64,000 bases of DNA, from NCBI RefSeq assembly GCF_003001935.1, contig NZ_PVNG01000033.1:1-64000 (forward strand). Reading direction: 5' to 3'. Origin of the DNA: Nonomuraea fuscirosea (GTDB lineage Bacteria; Actinomycetota; Actinomycetes; Streptosporangiales; Streptosporangiaceae). Below are positions 46,887 to 56,199 of the stretch, one piece after another. The notes below the pieces were generated by a model that did not search any database, had not been told where the DNA came from, and saw only the letters and a list, made by a program, of their open reading frames with translations. The position numbers and the translations under genes are program-made. Every line of letters starts with the position of its first letter. Position 1 is the stretch's first letter.

Positions 46887-47962
46887 GAATCGCGCTTGTG
46901 GGTTGCGGGGCCGTCACCCAGGCGGTCTACGTGCCGCTGCTGTCGCGGCGGCGTGACCTGTTCGAGGTGAGCGCCGTCTGCGACCTGTCGCGCACGCTCG
47001 CCGACGCCGTGGGCGACCGGCTGGGCGCCGCCGGACGATACACGTCGGTGGACGACCTGCTCGCCGCCGGCGGCTTCGAGGCCGTCGTCGTGCTGGCCTC
47101 TGGCTCGCACGGCGAGACCGTCAGGAAGGCCCTGGCTGCCGGGTACGCCGTGCTCTGCGAGAAGCCGCTCGCGCTGACCAGGGCCGAGGTGGCCGCGCTG
47201 CCGGAAGGGCGGCTCATGGTCGGCTACATGAAGCAGTACGACCCCGCCGTACGCCGGGCCGAGGAGGCCCTGGCCGCGCTCGGCGGCCCCGAGGCGATCC
47301 GCGCGGTCGAGGTCACCGTGCTGCACCCGAGCGGGGAGTCGCAGCTCGCCTTCGCCAACCTGACCCAGGCACGCGACGTGGACCAGGACCTGCTCGCCTC
47401 CCTGCGGGCGGCCGAGCACGAACTGGTGTCGCGGGCGCTCGGCGAGGCGGCCCCCGAACCGGTCAGGAACCTGTACGGGGTGGCGCTGGGCTCCATCTGT
47501 CACGACCTGTCGCTCCTGCGCCGCTTCACCGGCTCACCCCAGGAGATCTCGTACGTCGAGACGTGGGGTTCGGCCCCCGGCTCCATCGAGATCTCGGGGC
47601 CGCTGCCGGTCCGGGGCAGGTTCTCCCTGCGCTGGCACTATCTGGAGGACTATCCCGCCTACCGCGAGACCGTGGCGATCCACCACGATCGCGGCTCCCT
47701 CGAACTGGTCTTCCCCTCGCCGTACCTGATGAACGCGCCGACCACGCTGACCGTGGTGTCCGACGCGGAGAGCAGGGCACATTGGCGCGAGGTGACTGAG
47801 GCGTTCGAAGTACAGCTCGCGGCCTTTCATGCTTACGTGAACGATGGCAAGCCGCCCCTCACCGACGCGGGTGGCGGGCTCGAGGACATCGTCACGGCGC
47901 AGCGGATCGCGGCCCGTTACGCCGTGCAGCATGATCTGCCCATTGGAGGGGAGGCAGCGTGA
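46883..47962 (+). CDS. Gfo/Idh/MocA-family oxidoreductase
   Basis: The 359-residue NAD(P)-dependent dehydrogenase has the Rossmann start RIALVGCGAVTQAVYVPLL and the EKPLA motif (93-97) with the family lysine K94. A conserved His-containing segment is SICHDLSLLRR. Members oxidise sugars and cyclitols, for example inositol 2-dehydrogenase. The TTG start overlaps the previous stop (TTTGA). It overlaps the GH38 gene by 4 bp (GTGA). Substrate is unproven; oxidation of inositol or of a glycosyl-inositol is likely from context. Confidence 0.88.
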   Translation: MRIALVGCGAVTQAVYVPLLSRRRDLFEVSAVCDLSRTLADAVGDRLGAAGRYTSVDDLLAAGGFEAVVVLASGSHGETVRKALAAGYAVLCEKPLALTRAEVAALPEGRLMVGYMKQYDPAVRRAEEALAALGGPEAIRAVEVTVLHPSGESQLAFANLTQARDVDQDLLASLRAAEHELVSRALGEAAPEPVRNLYGVALGSICHDLSLLRRFTGSPQEISYVETWGSAPGSIEISGPLPVRGRFSLRWHYLEDYPAYRETVAIHHDRGSLELVFPSPYLMNAPTTLTVVSDAESRAHWREVTEAFEVQLAAFHAYVNDGKPPLTDAGGGLEDIVTAQRIAARYAVQHDLPIGGEAA

Positions 47963-50703
47963 GCAAGGAGATCGTCGTCGTTCCGCACACGCACTGGGAC
48001 CGGGAGTGGTACGAACCCTTCCAGCGTTTCCGGCTGCGCCTGGTGGCGTTGATGGACGAAGTGCTCGACACGATGGAACGCGAGCCCGCCTACCACTTCA
48101 CCCTCGACGGGCAGCTCGCCTGCGTGGACGACTACCTGGAGGTGCGCCCGGAGAACCGCGACCGCCTGGCCGCCCTGGTGGAGTCCGGGCGGCTGGCCGT
48201 GGGCCCGTGGCAGATCCTGCTCGACGAGTTCCTGTGCTCGGGCGAGAACATCATCCGCAACCTGGAGCTCGGCATGGCCAGGGCGGACAAGCTCGGCGGC
48301 GCCATGCCGGTCGGCTACCTGCCGGACATGTTCGGCCACACCGCCCAGATGCCGCAGATCCTGCGCAAGGCCGGGCTGTTGCACGCCTGCGTCTACCGCG
48401 GCGTCCCGTCCTCCGTCACCACCGACGCCTTCGCCTGGGTCGCCCCCGACGGCACCGCGCTGCGCACCCAGTACCTGCCCGCGGGCGGCTACGGCAACGG
48501 CGCCCACCTGTTCTCCGACACCGAAGGGCTGAAGGAGCGGGCGGAGTCCTTCGTCACGACCATGCGCGGTTGGCACGGTCCCGAGGGGCCGCTGCTCGCC
48601 ATGTACGGCACCGACCACTCCGCCCCCGTACGCGGGCTGCCGGACATGGTCGCCGCCATCGACGCCCGGATGGACACCCTGTCCGGCTACATCGGCGCGT
48701 ACAGCGGTGACGTCGAGGGCCTGCCGGAGGTGCACGGCGAGCTGCGCTCCCACGCCAGGGCCAACATCCTGCCCGGCGTCATCTCCATCCGCGCCCACGT
48801 CAAGCAGGCCATGAGCCGGGCCGAGCGGATGGTCGAGCGCTACGCCGAGCCGCTGGCCGCCCTCTGGGGCGAGGAGTGGCCCGGTCGCTTCCTCGACATG
48901 GCGTGGTGGCGGCTGGTGGACGCCAGCGGGCACGACTCCGTGACCGGCTGCGGCGTCGACGACACCGCCCAGCAGGTCGCCGCCCGCGTCGCCGAGGCCG
49001 AGCACCTCGGCCAGGCCGTGCGCGACATGGTGACCGCCCGCCTGGCGCGCTCCGTCCCGTCCGACGCGGCGCTCGTCGTCAACCCGACGCCGGCCGCCCG
49101 GCAGGGCGTCGTCGTCGTGGACGTGGCGGGCAGCGACCCGCTGATCGACCCGGCCGGCCGGCCCGTGCCCACGCAGCCGCTGGAGTACGCCTCCACGCTG
49201 CTGCTCGACGAGACCATGGACCCCGCCACGGCGCTGACCTTCGTCCACGGCACCGAGCTGTACGGGCAGCAGATCACCGCCTGGTCGGTCGAGGACGGGA
49301 CGCTGACGTTCAAGGTCGCGCGGGAGACGTCGGAGCTCGTCGACATGGACGAACTGCGCCGCTCCATCGACGGCGTGACCCGCGTCCGCATCGAGGCCGA
49401 GCCCCGGCGCACCGTCGCGGCCCTGGTGGGGGTCCCCCCGCTCGGCCACACGAGCGTCCGCCCCGCGCCCCGCGACCAGGTCTACGGGCCGCCCAGCGTC
49501 CCGGAGGACCACAGCCTGCGCGAGCACCACCCGGCCTGCTGGCTCAGGTCCGACTCCGCGCCCCTGCCGGTGCGCGGCGACGAGGAGGTGCTGGACAACG
49601 GGCTGCTCCGGGTCCTGATCGCCCGCGACGGCACGCTGACGCTGGTCGGCGAGGACGGCACCACCGTCACCGGCGCCGGGCGCATCGTCAACCGCGGCGA
49701 CGTGGGCGACACCTACAACTACGCGCCCCCGCTGGCAGACCAGGAGGTGGTCGAGGCGGAGATGGTCACCATCGAGCCGGTCACCTCGGGGCCGCTGATC
49801 GCGGCGGTCGACGTCCGGCGCGTCTACAACTGGCCGGCCTCGGCGGAGATCTCGGCGGGCAGCCCGGAGATCCCCGCCATCACGCGCAGCTCCAGGGTCG
49901 AGGAGATCGTCGTCAACACCCGCGTCGAGCTGCGCGCCGGCGAGCCGTTCGTGCGGCTGCGGGTCGAGTTCGACAACCGCTGCGAGGACCACCGCGTACG
50001 CCTGCACATACCGCTGCCGCAGACGGCCACCGAGTCGCACGCCGAAGGGCAGTTCGCGGTCGTCACCCGGGGGCTCACCTCCGAGGGCGGCTGCGGCGAG
50101 GAACCGCTGCCCACCTTCCCCGCCTCCTCCTGGGTGGCCGCGGGCGGCGTGGCCGCGCTGCTGGAGCACGTGACCGAGTACGAGGTGATCGACGGCGGCA
50201 CCGAGCTGGCCCTGACACTGCTCCGCTCGGTCGGCTACCTGTCGCGCAACCGCAACGTCCTGCGTCCGGAGCCGGCCGGCCCGCAGTTGCCGACCCCCGC
50301 CGCCCAGTCCCGCGGGCTGCGCACGGTGGAGCTGGCGCTGATGCCGTACGGAGGCTCGTGGGAGGAGGTCGTGCCCGCGGCCGAGTCCTTCCGGCACGAC
50401 CTGCTGGTGGTGCCCGGCCAGGGTGAGCCGTTCCTGCCGCTGCCCGAGGCGGGGGCCGGGATCTCGGTGATGGGTCACGGCGTGACGATGACCTCGCTGC
50501 GCGAACGCGACGGCTGGCACGAGCTCCGCGTCGTCGCCTCCACCCCGAACCCCACCGAGGCCGTCATCTCCGGCGACCTCGTGGCCGCCCGCCACGCGGA
50601 CCTGCGCGGCCGCCCCGGCGACCCGATCGAGATCACGGAGGGGGAGGTGCGGCTGCCGCTGGACGCCTGGGAGATCGCGACCATCCAGTTCCGTAAACTC
50701 TGA
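47959..50703 (+). CDS. GH38 alpha-mannosidase
   Basis: The 914-residue glycoside hydrolase has the family 38 start VVPHTHWDREWYEPFQRFR, where H12 and D14 match the zinc ligands. The nucleophile is D123 in GYLPDMFGHTAQMPQIL, and the fourth zinc ligand is H325 in DASGHDSVTGCG. An alpha-helical middle and a long C-terminal beta domain follow. No signal peptide is present, so it acts in the cytoplasm on imported oligosaccharide, releasing mannose with retention. It is the last gene of the rightward operon. Other GH38 specificities cannot be excluded. Confidence 0.94.
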   Translation: MSKEIVVVPHTHWDREWYEPFQRFRLRLVALMDEVLDTMEREPAYHFTLDGQLACVDDYLEVRPENRDRLAALVESGRLAVGPWQILLDEFLCSGENIIRNLELGMARADKLGGAMPVGYLPDMFGHTAQMPQILRKAGLLHACVYRGVPSSVTTDAFAWVAPDGTALRTQYLPAGGYGNGAHLFSDTEGLKERAESFVTTMRGWHGPEGPLLAMYGTDHSAPVRGLPDMVAAIDARMDTLSGYIGAYSGDVEGLPEVHGELRSHARANILPGVISIRAHVKQAMSRAERMVERYAEPLAALWGEEWPGRFLDMAWWRLVDASGHDSVTGCGVDDTAQQVAARVAEAEHLGQAVRDMVTARLARSVPSDAALVVNPTPAARQGVVVVDVAGSDPLIDPAGRPVPTQPLEYASTLLLDETMDPATALTFVHGTELYGQQITAWSVEDGTLTFKVARETSELVDMDELRRSIDGVTRVRIEAEPRRTVAALVGVPPLGHTSVRPAPRDQVYGPPSVPEDHSLREHHPACWLRSDSAPLPVRGDEEVLDNGLLRVLIARDGTLTLVGEDGTTVTGAGRIVNRGDVGDTYNYAPPLADQEVVEAEMVTIEPVTSGPLIAAVDVRRVYNWPASAEISAGSPEIPAITRSSRVEEIVVNTRVELRAGEPFVRLRVEFDNRCEDHRVRLHIPLPQTATESHAEGQFAVVTRGLTSEGGCGEEPLPTFPASSWVAAGGVAALLEHVTEYEVIDGGTELALTLLRSVGYLSRNRNVLRPEPAGPQLPTPAAQSRGLRTVELALMPYGGSWEEVVPAAESFRHDLLVVPGQGEPFLPLPEAGAGISVMGHGVTMTSLRERDGWHELRVVASTPNPTEAVISGDLVAARHADLRGRPGDPIEITEGEVRLPLDAWEIATIQFRKL

Positions 50704-50737
50704 GTAACGAATCGAACGCACGTAGTAATGTAGCCGC

Positions 50738-51456
50738 ATGATTACGGCGCGTCGCTCGCTGGCTCTGTTCGATCTGCCGATCGCGAAGTCGGGCGCGGTA
50801 CGCCTCGCCTCGCCCGACTTCTCGGAGGCCGACCCCGGCGTCTGCCGCGCCGACGGCGCCATCCTCTGAAGTGCCCGGCCTGCCTGGTCGTCATCTGCCC
50901 CAAGGGCAGGGTCGCGAAGTGGGCGAGCGGCGACATCTCCACCGGCCATCCAGGGCTGGTCCTGAAGCCCCTGGTCATCCACGAAGGCAACACACCGGTG
51001 ATCACGGACGCCCGCCAGGCGGCCGAGAACATCGGGCTGGCGGTCGTCTCGGTGGTCACGCAGAGTGAGCATCCTCGATTCAACGAAATCACCGCTGCAG
51101 TACAAGCGGCACTGGACACCATCGATCGAGAGACCGCTTATCGGTACGCTCGATACATCACCCTGTCACTGGAAGGTGACGCTCAGGAAGAATGGGGCCG
51201 AGGTATGGACACGAAGACCTATCCCTACCAGGGCGCATACGCCGAAAGCCTCGTCGCCGAGGGAGAGGTTAAGGGGGAGGCTAAGGGCAAGGCCAAGGGT
51301 AAAGCGGAGTTGCTGCTCAAACTCCTCGATTCGCGGGGACATGCGGTACCCGATGATGTGCGCGAGCGCGTCATGGAGTGTCGTGACGAGCCGACCCTCG
51401 ACAACTGGTTCGAGCGGGCTCTCAAGGGCGACTCGGTCGAGGAACTCTTCCTCTGA
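50738..51456 (+). pseudogene. Decayed PD-(D/E)XK/Rpn-like family gene
   Basis: The ATG at 50738 opens a 43-codon frame (ALFDLPIAKSGAVRLASPDF) resembling the N-terminus of a large family of actinomycete proteins related to Rpn/PD-(D/E)XK nucleases. It stops at 50867-50869. Another frame then continues with the family's later part: CLVVICPKGRVAKWAS, LKPLVIHEGNTPVITDARQAAEN, MDTKTYPYQGAYAESLVAEG and a Lys/Gly/Ala-rich hinge. The nuclease core between the two parts is missing. A 152-residue C-terminal piece from 50998 could still be expressed. Confidence 0.7.
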
Positions 51457-51488
51457 GTGAGACAAAAAGGGATCGCGACATAAGTCCG

Positions 51489-51695
51489 ATGACCTATCCG
51501 TATCAAGGCGAGTACGCCGAAAGCCTCATCGCGCAGGGCATGGCGCGGGCGGTTCTCCACCTCCTCGACACGCGGGGGATCGCCGTGCCCGAAGAGACGC
51601 GGGAGCACGTCATAGGCTGTCGCGACGAGGCAGTCCTGGACGAGTGGCTCAGGCGAGCCTTGAAGGCCGAATCGGTGGAGGACGTCTTCGGTTAG
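51489..51695 (+). pseudogene. Second C-terminal fragment of the same family
   Basis: The 68 residues MTYPYQGEYAESLIAQGMAR, then AVLHLLDTRGIAVPEETREH and VIGCRDEAVLDEWLRRALKA, repeat the last part of the preceding decayed gene with about 50-60% identity by eye. It lacks the rest of the gene. It may be a diverged partial tandem duplicate or the end of another decayed copy. Confidence 0.65.
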
Positions 51696-51762
51696 CCGAG
51701 TCGGCTGACATCACACCCGGATGGAGGGCGGAGAAGGGGCCGTTCTCCAGTCGGATCCGCTT

Positions 51763-52254
51763 CTAGCGGGTGCCCCACGAATACGTCTGCTTGCGTAGTT
51801 TCAGGTACACGAACGACTCGGTGGCCCGTACGGCCGGGATGGCGCGGATCTTGCTGAGGATCTCCAGCAGGTGCCCGTCGCCCTCGCACACCACCTCGAC
51901 GATCACGTCGAAGGAGCCGGCGGTGAGCACCACGTAGTCGATCTCGTCGATGGCCGACAGTTCGTCCGCCACCGACTCGAGGTCGCCCTCGCAGTTGACG
52001 CCGATCATGGCCTGGCGGGGGAAGCCCAGGGTGAGCGGGTCGGTGACGGCGACGATCTGCATGACGCCGGCGTCCTGCAGGCGCTGGACGCGCTGGCGGA
52101 CCGCCGCCTCCGACAGGCCCACCGCCTTCCCGATCGCCGCGTACGGCATCCGACCGTCGTTCTGCAGTTGCTCGATGATCTGCTTGGACAGGTCGTCGAG
52201 CACGACGGTGCCGGTGCTGGCGCTGTTTCTGCGTACGCGCGGCGGCGTCGTCAT
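51763..52254 (-). CDS. Lrp/AsnC-family transcriptional regulator
   Basis: The 163-residue protein has an N-terminal helix-turn-helix (LDDLSKQIIEQLQNDGRMPYAAIGKAVGLSEAAVRQRVQRLQDAGVMQIVAVTDP) and a RAM ligand-binding domain (IGVNCEGDLESVADELSAIDEIDYVVLTAGSFDVIVEVVCEG). AGGAGG upstream of the ATG at 52254 fixes the start. It diverges from the polyamine operon and probably controls it in response to an amino acid or polyamine. Confidence 0.92.
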   Translation of the reverse strand: MTTPPRVRRNSASTGTVVLDDLSKQIIEQLQNDGRMPYAAIGKAVGLSEAAVRQRVQRLQDAGVMQIVAVTDPLTLGFPRQAMIGVNCEGDLESVADELSAIDEIDYVVLTAGSFDVIVEVVCEGDGHLLEILSKIRAIPAVRATESFVYLKLRKQTYSWGTR

Positions 52255-52355
52255 CGAGAGGAATCCTCCTACTGGTCCGGCGTTACGGGGGCGTTCCCGC
52301 TGGGTTGCCGTCCTGGTGCGACATGTTGTCAGTTCTCCGTGGTCTGTCAAGCGAA

Positions 52356-52385
52356 TTCGTAGCAATTTGATATCTTCGCCACGAA
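52356..52385. promoter_or_regulatory. Imperfect palindrome, candidate Lrp site
   Basis: TTCGTAGC and GCCACGAA, one mismatch from perfect, are separated by 14 bp of A/T-rich sequence (AATTTGATATCTTC). This is the most A/T-rich point of the gap and could overlap the promoter of the dehydrogenase gene. Confidence 0.45.
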
Positions 52386-52452
52386 ATCCCTTGTCCGGAT
52401 GCTGGCGCTCTGTCAGAGTCGCGGCATCTCAGCCACCTCATCAGGAGGGCGC

Positions 52453-53886
52453 ATGACACCCCGTCTGCAGAACTTCATCAACGGTGAGTTCGTGGACGCC
52501 AAGAGCGGCCGGTTCTCCGACATCATCGATCCGTGCACGGGGGAGGCCTACGTCCAGGCTCCCGTCTCCGGGCCCGAGGACATCGACAGCGCCTACGCCG
52601 CCGCGGCGGCCGCGTTCGAGGCGTGGGGCGGGACCACCCCGGGTGAGCGGGCCAATCTGCTGCTCAAGGTGGCCGACGCCATCGACGCGCGAGCCGATGA
52701 GATCAACGACGCCGAGTGCCGCAACACCGGCAAGCCGCGCGCTCGCATGGCCGAGGACGAGACTCCCATCGCCGCCGACCACTTCCGCTTCTTCGCGGGC
52801 GCGGCGCGCACGCTGGAGGGCCCCACGGCCGGCGAGTTCCTGGCCGAGCACACCAGCGTGATCAGGCACGAGCCGATCGGCGTCATCGGCCAGGTCACGC
52901 CGTGGAACTACCCGATGATGATGGCGGTCTGGAAGATCGCCCCCGCGCTGGCGGCGGGCAACACGATCGTGCTCAAGCCGTCCGACACCACGCCCGTCTC
53001 CACGCTGAAGCTGGCCGAGATCATCGGCGAGGTGCTGCCGGCGGGCGTGTTCAACGTCGTCACCGGCGACCGCGAGACCGGCGCCCTGGTCGTGAGCCAT
53101 CCGACGGCCGCGATGGTGGCCATCACGGGCTCGGTCGGCGCTGGCATGTCGGTCGCCAAGAGCGCCGCCGACGACCTCAAGCGGGTGCACCTGGAGCTCG
53201 GCGGCAAGGCGCCGGTCGTGGTCTTCGAGGACGTCAAGGACCTGGGCAGGGCCGCCGCCGACATCGCCACCGCCGGCCTGTACAACGCCGGCCAGGACTG
53301 CACGGCCGCCTGCCGGGTGCTCGTGCAGGAGAGCGTGCACGACGAGTTCGTGGCCGCGCTCACCGAGGCAGCGGCCGGCACGGTCACCGGCGGCCTGGAC
53401 GACGAGGACGCCCTCTACGGTCCGCTCAACAACGAGAGCCAGCTCGCCAAGGTGCAGGGCTTCGTCGAGCGGGTCCCCGCGCACGCCAAGGTCCTCACCG
53501 GCGGTCACCGCGTGGGCGACAAGGGCTACTTCTTCGCCCCGACCATCGTCGACGGCCTGCGCCAGGACGACGAGATGGTGCAGAACGAGGTCTTCGGCCC
53601 CGTGATCACCGTCCAGACGTTCACCGACGAGGCCGACGCGCTGGCCAAGGCCAACGACGTGAAGTACGGCCTGAGCGGCTCGGTGTGGACCTCCGACCAC
53701 GGCCGCGCGATGCGCATGTCGAACCGGCTCGAATTCGGCGTGGTGTGGGTCAACACCCACATCCCGTTCGTCTCGGAGATGCCGCACGGCGGCTTCAAGC
53801 ACTCCGGGTACGGCAAGGACCTGTCGGTGTTCGGCCTGCACGACTACACCCGGGTGAAGCACGTCATGCACTACATCGGCGAATAA
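52453..53886 (+). CDS. Gamma-aminobutyraldehyde dehydrogenase
   Basis: The 477-residue NAD-dependent aldehyde dehydrogenase has N152 in VTPWNYPMMMAVW, E248 in HLELGGKAPV and the catalytic C283 in NAGQDCTAACR. CTAACR and HIPFVSEMPHGGFKHSGYGKDLS are typical of 4-aminobutyraldehyde dehydrogenases (YdcW/PatD type). It converts aminobutyraldehyde from putrescine to GABA. AGGAGG at 52443-52448 fixes the ATG at 52453. It heads the polyamine operon. Confidence 0.92.
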   Translation: MTPRLQNFINGEFVDAKSGRFSDIIDPCTGEAYVQAPVSGPEDIDSAYAAAAAAFEAWGGTTPGERANLLLKVADAIDARADEINDAECRNTGKPRARMAEDETPIAADHFRFFAGAARTLEGPTAGEFLAEHTSVIRHEPIGVIGQVTPWNYPMMMAVWKIAPALAAGNTIVLKPSDTTPVSTLKLAEIIGEVLPAGVFNVVTGDRETGALVVSHPTAAMVAITGSVGAGMSVAKSAADDLKRVHLELGGKAPVVVFEDVKDLGRAAADIATAGLYNAGQDCTAACRVLVQESVHDEFVAALTEAAAGTVTGGLDDEDALYGPLNNESQLAKVQGFVERVPAHAKVLTGGHRVGDKGYFFAPTIVDGLRQDDEMVQNEVFGPVITVQTFTDEADALAKANDVKYGLSGSVWTSDHGRAMRMSNRLEFGVVWVNTHIPFVSEMPHGGFKHSGYGKDLSVFGLHDYTRVKHVMHYIGE

Positions 53887-53903
53887 GAAGGAAAGACCCT
53901 GGG

Positions 53904-54971
53904 ATGACCGAGCTGAGTGCGATCGAGCTTGAAGACGTCGTCAAGGAGTACCACTCGCATGGCGAGGTCGTCCAGGCGGTCAAGGGTGTGACCCTGGACA
54001 TCCCCGAGGGGGAGTTCTTCTCCCTCCTCGGGCCGTCCGGTTGCGGCAAGACCACGACCATGCGAATGATCGCCGGCTTCGAGGCGCCCTCGAAGGGCCT
54101 GGTCCGCCTGCTCGGCCAGGACGTCACGAACGTGCCGCCGAACAAGCGCGACGTCAACATGGTCTTCCAGTCCTACGCGCTCTTCCCGCACATGAGCGTC
54201 TGGGACAACGTCGCCTTCGGCCTCAAGCAGCGCAAGACGCCACAGGAGGAGGTCAAGCGGAGGGTCGGCGAGATGCTGGAGATCGTCGACCTGGCCGGCC
54301 GGGAGAAGCGCATGCCGCGCCAGATGTCCGGCGGCCAGCAGCAGCGCGTGGCCCTGGCCAGGGCGCTGGTCAACCGGCCGCGCGCGCTTCTGCTCGACGA
54401 GCCGCTCGGGGCGCTCGACCTCAAGCTGCGCCAGGCCATGCAGATCGAGCTCAAGCGCATCCAGCGCGAGGTCGGCATCACCTTCGTCTACGTCACGCAC
54501 GACCAGAGCGAGGCGCTGACCATGAGCGACCGGATCGCCGTCATGAACGACGGCCTGGTCGAGCAGCTGGGCGGGCCGCACGAGATCTACGAACGGCCCG
54601 CGACCGCCTTCGTGGCCGGCTTCATCGGCACCTCCAACCTGCTCACCGGCGCCGCGACCGGCGGTGAGCTGAAGATCGCGGGCGGCCGGGTGCTGGTCCC
54701 AGGTCACGACGGCGAGGTGACGGTGACCGTACGGCCGGAGAAGATCACCATCGGCACCGAGGAACCCGCGCGCGAATCGAGCGCCGTGCGCGGAACCGTG
54801 GCCGAAGTCGTCTATCTGGGCACCTACAACAGTTATGCCGTGCGTCTCGCCGACGGGGCCGAGATGACGGTTTTCCAGCAGAACGCGCACGACGCGACGG
54901 CGACGGCGGAGCGGGGCGACTCCGTGTGGTTGTCGTGGCGGGCACAGCACTCGTACGTGATTGGAAGTTGA
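53904..54971 (+). CDS. potA: Spermidine/putrescine ABC transporter ATPase PotA
   Basis: The 355-residue ATPase has Walker [10 protein letters not shown] (43-51), signature [15 protein letters not shown], Walker [13 protein letters not shown] and [15 protein letters not shown]-terminal TOBE domain (about 270-355) is present. It starts 17 bp after the dehydrogenase gene and is followed by potD after 9 bp. The neighbours set the substrate class as polyamines. Confidence 0.94.
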   Translation: MTELSAIELEDVVKEYHSHGEVVQAVKGVTLDIPEGEFFSLLGPSGCGKTTTMRMIAGFEAPSKGLVRLLGQDVTNVPPNKRDVNMVFQSYALFPHMSVWDNVAFGLKQRKTPQEEVKRRVGEMLEIVDLAGREKRMPRQMSGGQQQRVALARALVNRPRALLLDEPLGALDLKLRQAMQIELKRIQREVGITFVYVTHDQSEALTMSDRIAVMNDGLVEQLGGPHEIYERPATAFVAGFIGTSNLLTGAATGGELKIAGGRVLVPGHDGEVTVTVRPEKITIGTEEPARESSAVRGTVAEVVYLGTYNSYAVRLADGAEMTVFQQNAHDATATAERGDSVWLSWRAQHSYVIGS

Positions 54972-54980
54972 CACCCCCTC

Positions 54981-56195
54981 ATGAACCCCCTCATGCGTGG
55001 AATGACGCAGCCCCGCACCCGTCGTGACGTCTTCAGGCTGACCGGCTTGTCCGCCGCCGGTCTCGCCCTGGCCGCCTGTGGCGTGCAGGGGCAGAAGGTG
55101 GCGCCGCCCAAGGCCGACGCCGTGGCGGACTACTGGGCCAAGCAGACCAAGAACGGCAAGGTCGTCTTCGCCAACTGGCCGGAGTACATGCCGGAGGACA
55201 AGGGACCGCTGGAGCGGTTCAAGAAGGACACCGGCATCTCCTACGAGTACAAAGAGGTCATCCAGGAGAACGCCGAGTTCTTCGGCAAGGCCGACCCCGT
55301 GCTGCGGGCCGGGCAGCCCCTGGGCTACGACATCGTGGTCATGACCAACGGCATCCAGCTCCAGCACATGATCGAGCTGGGTTACGTGGTGGCGCTCGAT
55401 CAGTCGAAGCTGCCGAACTTCCAGGCCAACGCCGGGCAGAAGTACAAGGAGCGGGCCTACGATCCCGGGAACAAGTACACGATTCCGTACACGTCGGGCG
55501 TGACCGGGATCGCGTACAACACCGAGTACGTCAAAGACGACATCACCAGCATCGAGTCGCTGTTCGACGCCAAGTACAAGGGGCGGGTCGGGATGATGTC
55601 CGACGCGCAGGAGATCGGCAACTTCGGCATGATCGCGCTGGGCATCGATCCGGAGAAGTCGACCGAGGCCGACTGGAAGAAGGCCGGCGAGAAGCTCAAG
55701 GCGCAACGCGACGCCGGAATTGTCCGGAAATATTATGATCAGTCGTATATCGATGCGGTGTCCAAGGGCGACATCTGGCTGACCATGGCCTGGTCGGGCG
55801 ACGTCTTCCAGCGCCAGCTCGCCGGCGAACCCGTCAAGTTCATCGTGCCCGAAGAGGGCGGCACGATCTGGACCGACAACATGCTCATCCCCAAGGGCGC
55901 GGCCAACCCGGTCGACGCCCTCATGCTGATGGACTACCTCTACCAGCCGGCCGTGGCCGCCGAGCTCGACGAGTTCATCCAGTTCGTGACGCCCGTCCCG
56001 GCCGTGCAGGACCTGCTGCGGGAGAAGGCGGGCACGGCCAAGGGCGCGGCCAAGAAGGCTCTGGAGGAGATGGTGGACAGCCCGCTCATGTTCCCCACCG
56101 AGGCCGACTACGCCAAGCTGCGCTCCTACACCCAGCTCACCACCCAGCAGGAGCAGGTGTTCAACCCGATCTTCCAGTCCATCACCCAGGCCTAG
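54981..56195 (+). CDS. potD: Polyamine-binding lipoprotein PotD
   Basis: The 404-residue binding protein has a twin-arginine-like start (TRRDVFRLTGLSAAGLALAAC) with lipobox cysteine C33, so it is probably exported folded and lipidated. VFANWPEYMPEDKGPLERFKKDTGI, VVMTNGIQLQHMIELGYVVAL and IPYTSGVTGIAYNTEYV follow the PotD/PotF pattern. Three in-frame ATGs occur in the first eight codons; the first (54981) has GGAAG 12 bp upstream. Confidence 0.93.
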   Translation: MNPLMRGMTQPRTRRDVFRLTGLSAAGLALAACGVQGQKVAPPKADAVADYWAKQTKNGKVVFANWPEYMPEDKGPLERFKKDTGISYEYKEVIQENAEFFGKADPVLRAGQPLGYDIVVMTNGIQLQHMIELGYVVALDQSKLPNFQANAGQKYKERAYDPGNKYTIPYTSGVTGIAYNTEYVKDDITSIESLFDAKYKGRVGMMSDAQEIGNFGMIALGIDPEKSTEADWKKAGEKLKAQRDAGIVRKYYDQSYIDAVSKGDIWLTMAWSGDVFQRQLAGEPVKFIVPEEGGTIWTDNMLIPKGAANPVDALMLMDYLYQPAVAAELDEFIQFVTPVPAVQDLLREKAGTAKGAAKKALEEMVDSPLMFPTEADYAKLRSYTQLTTQQEQVFNPIFQSITQA

Positions 56196-56199
56196 CGCG

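Noticed and set aside
47917-51105. Very long minus-strand open frame (1062 codons)
   Set aside because: It is the antisense shadow of the GH38 gene, caused by high GC at third positions; the plus-strand product has all family motifs.
52399-52452. Earlier start for the aminobutyraldehyde dehydrogenase at 52399
   Set aside because: The strong AGGAGG at 52443-52448 and family N-terminus point to the ATG at 52453.
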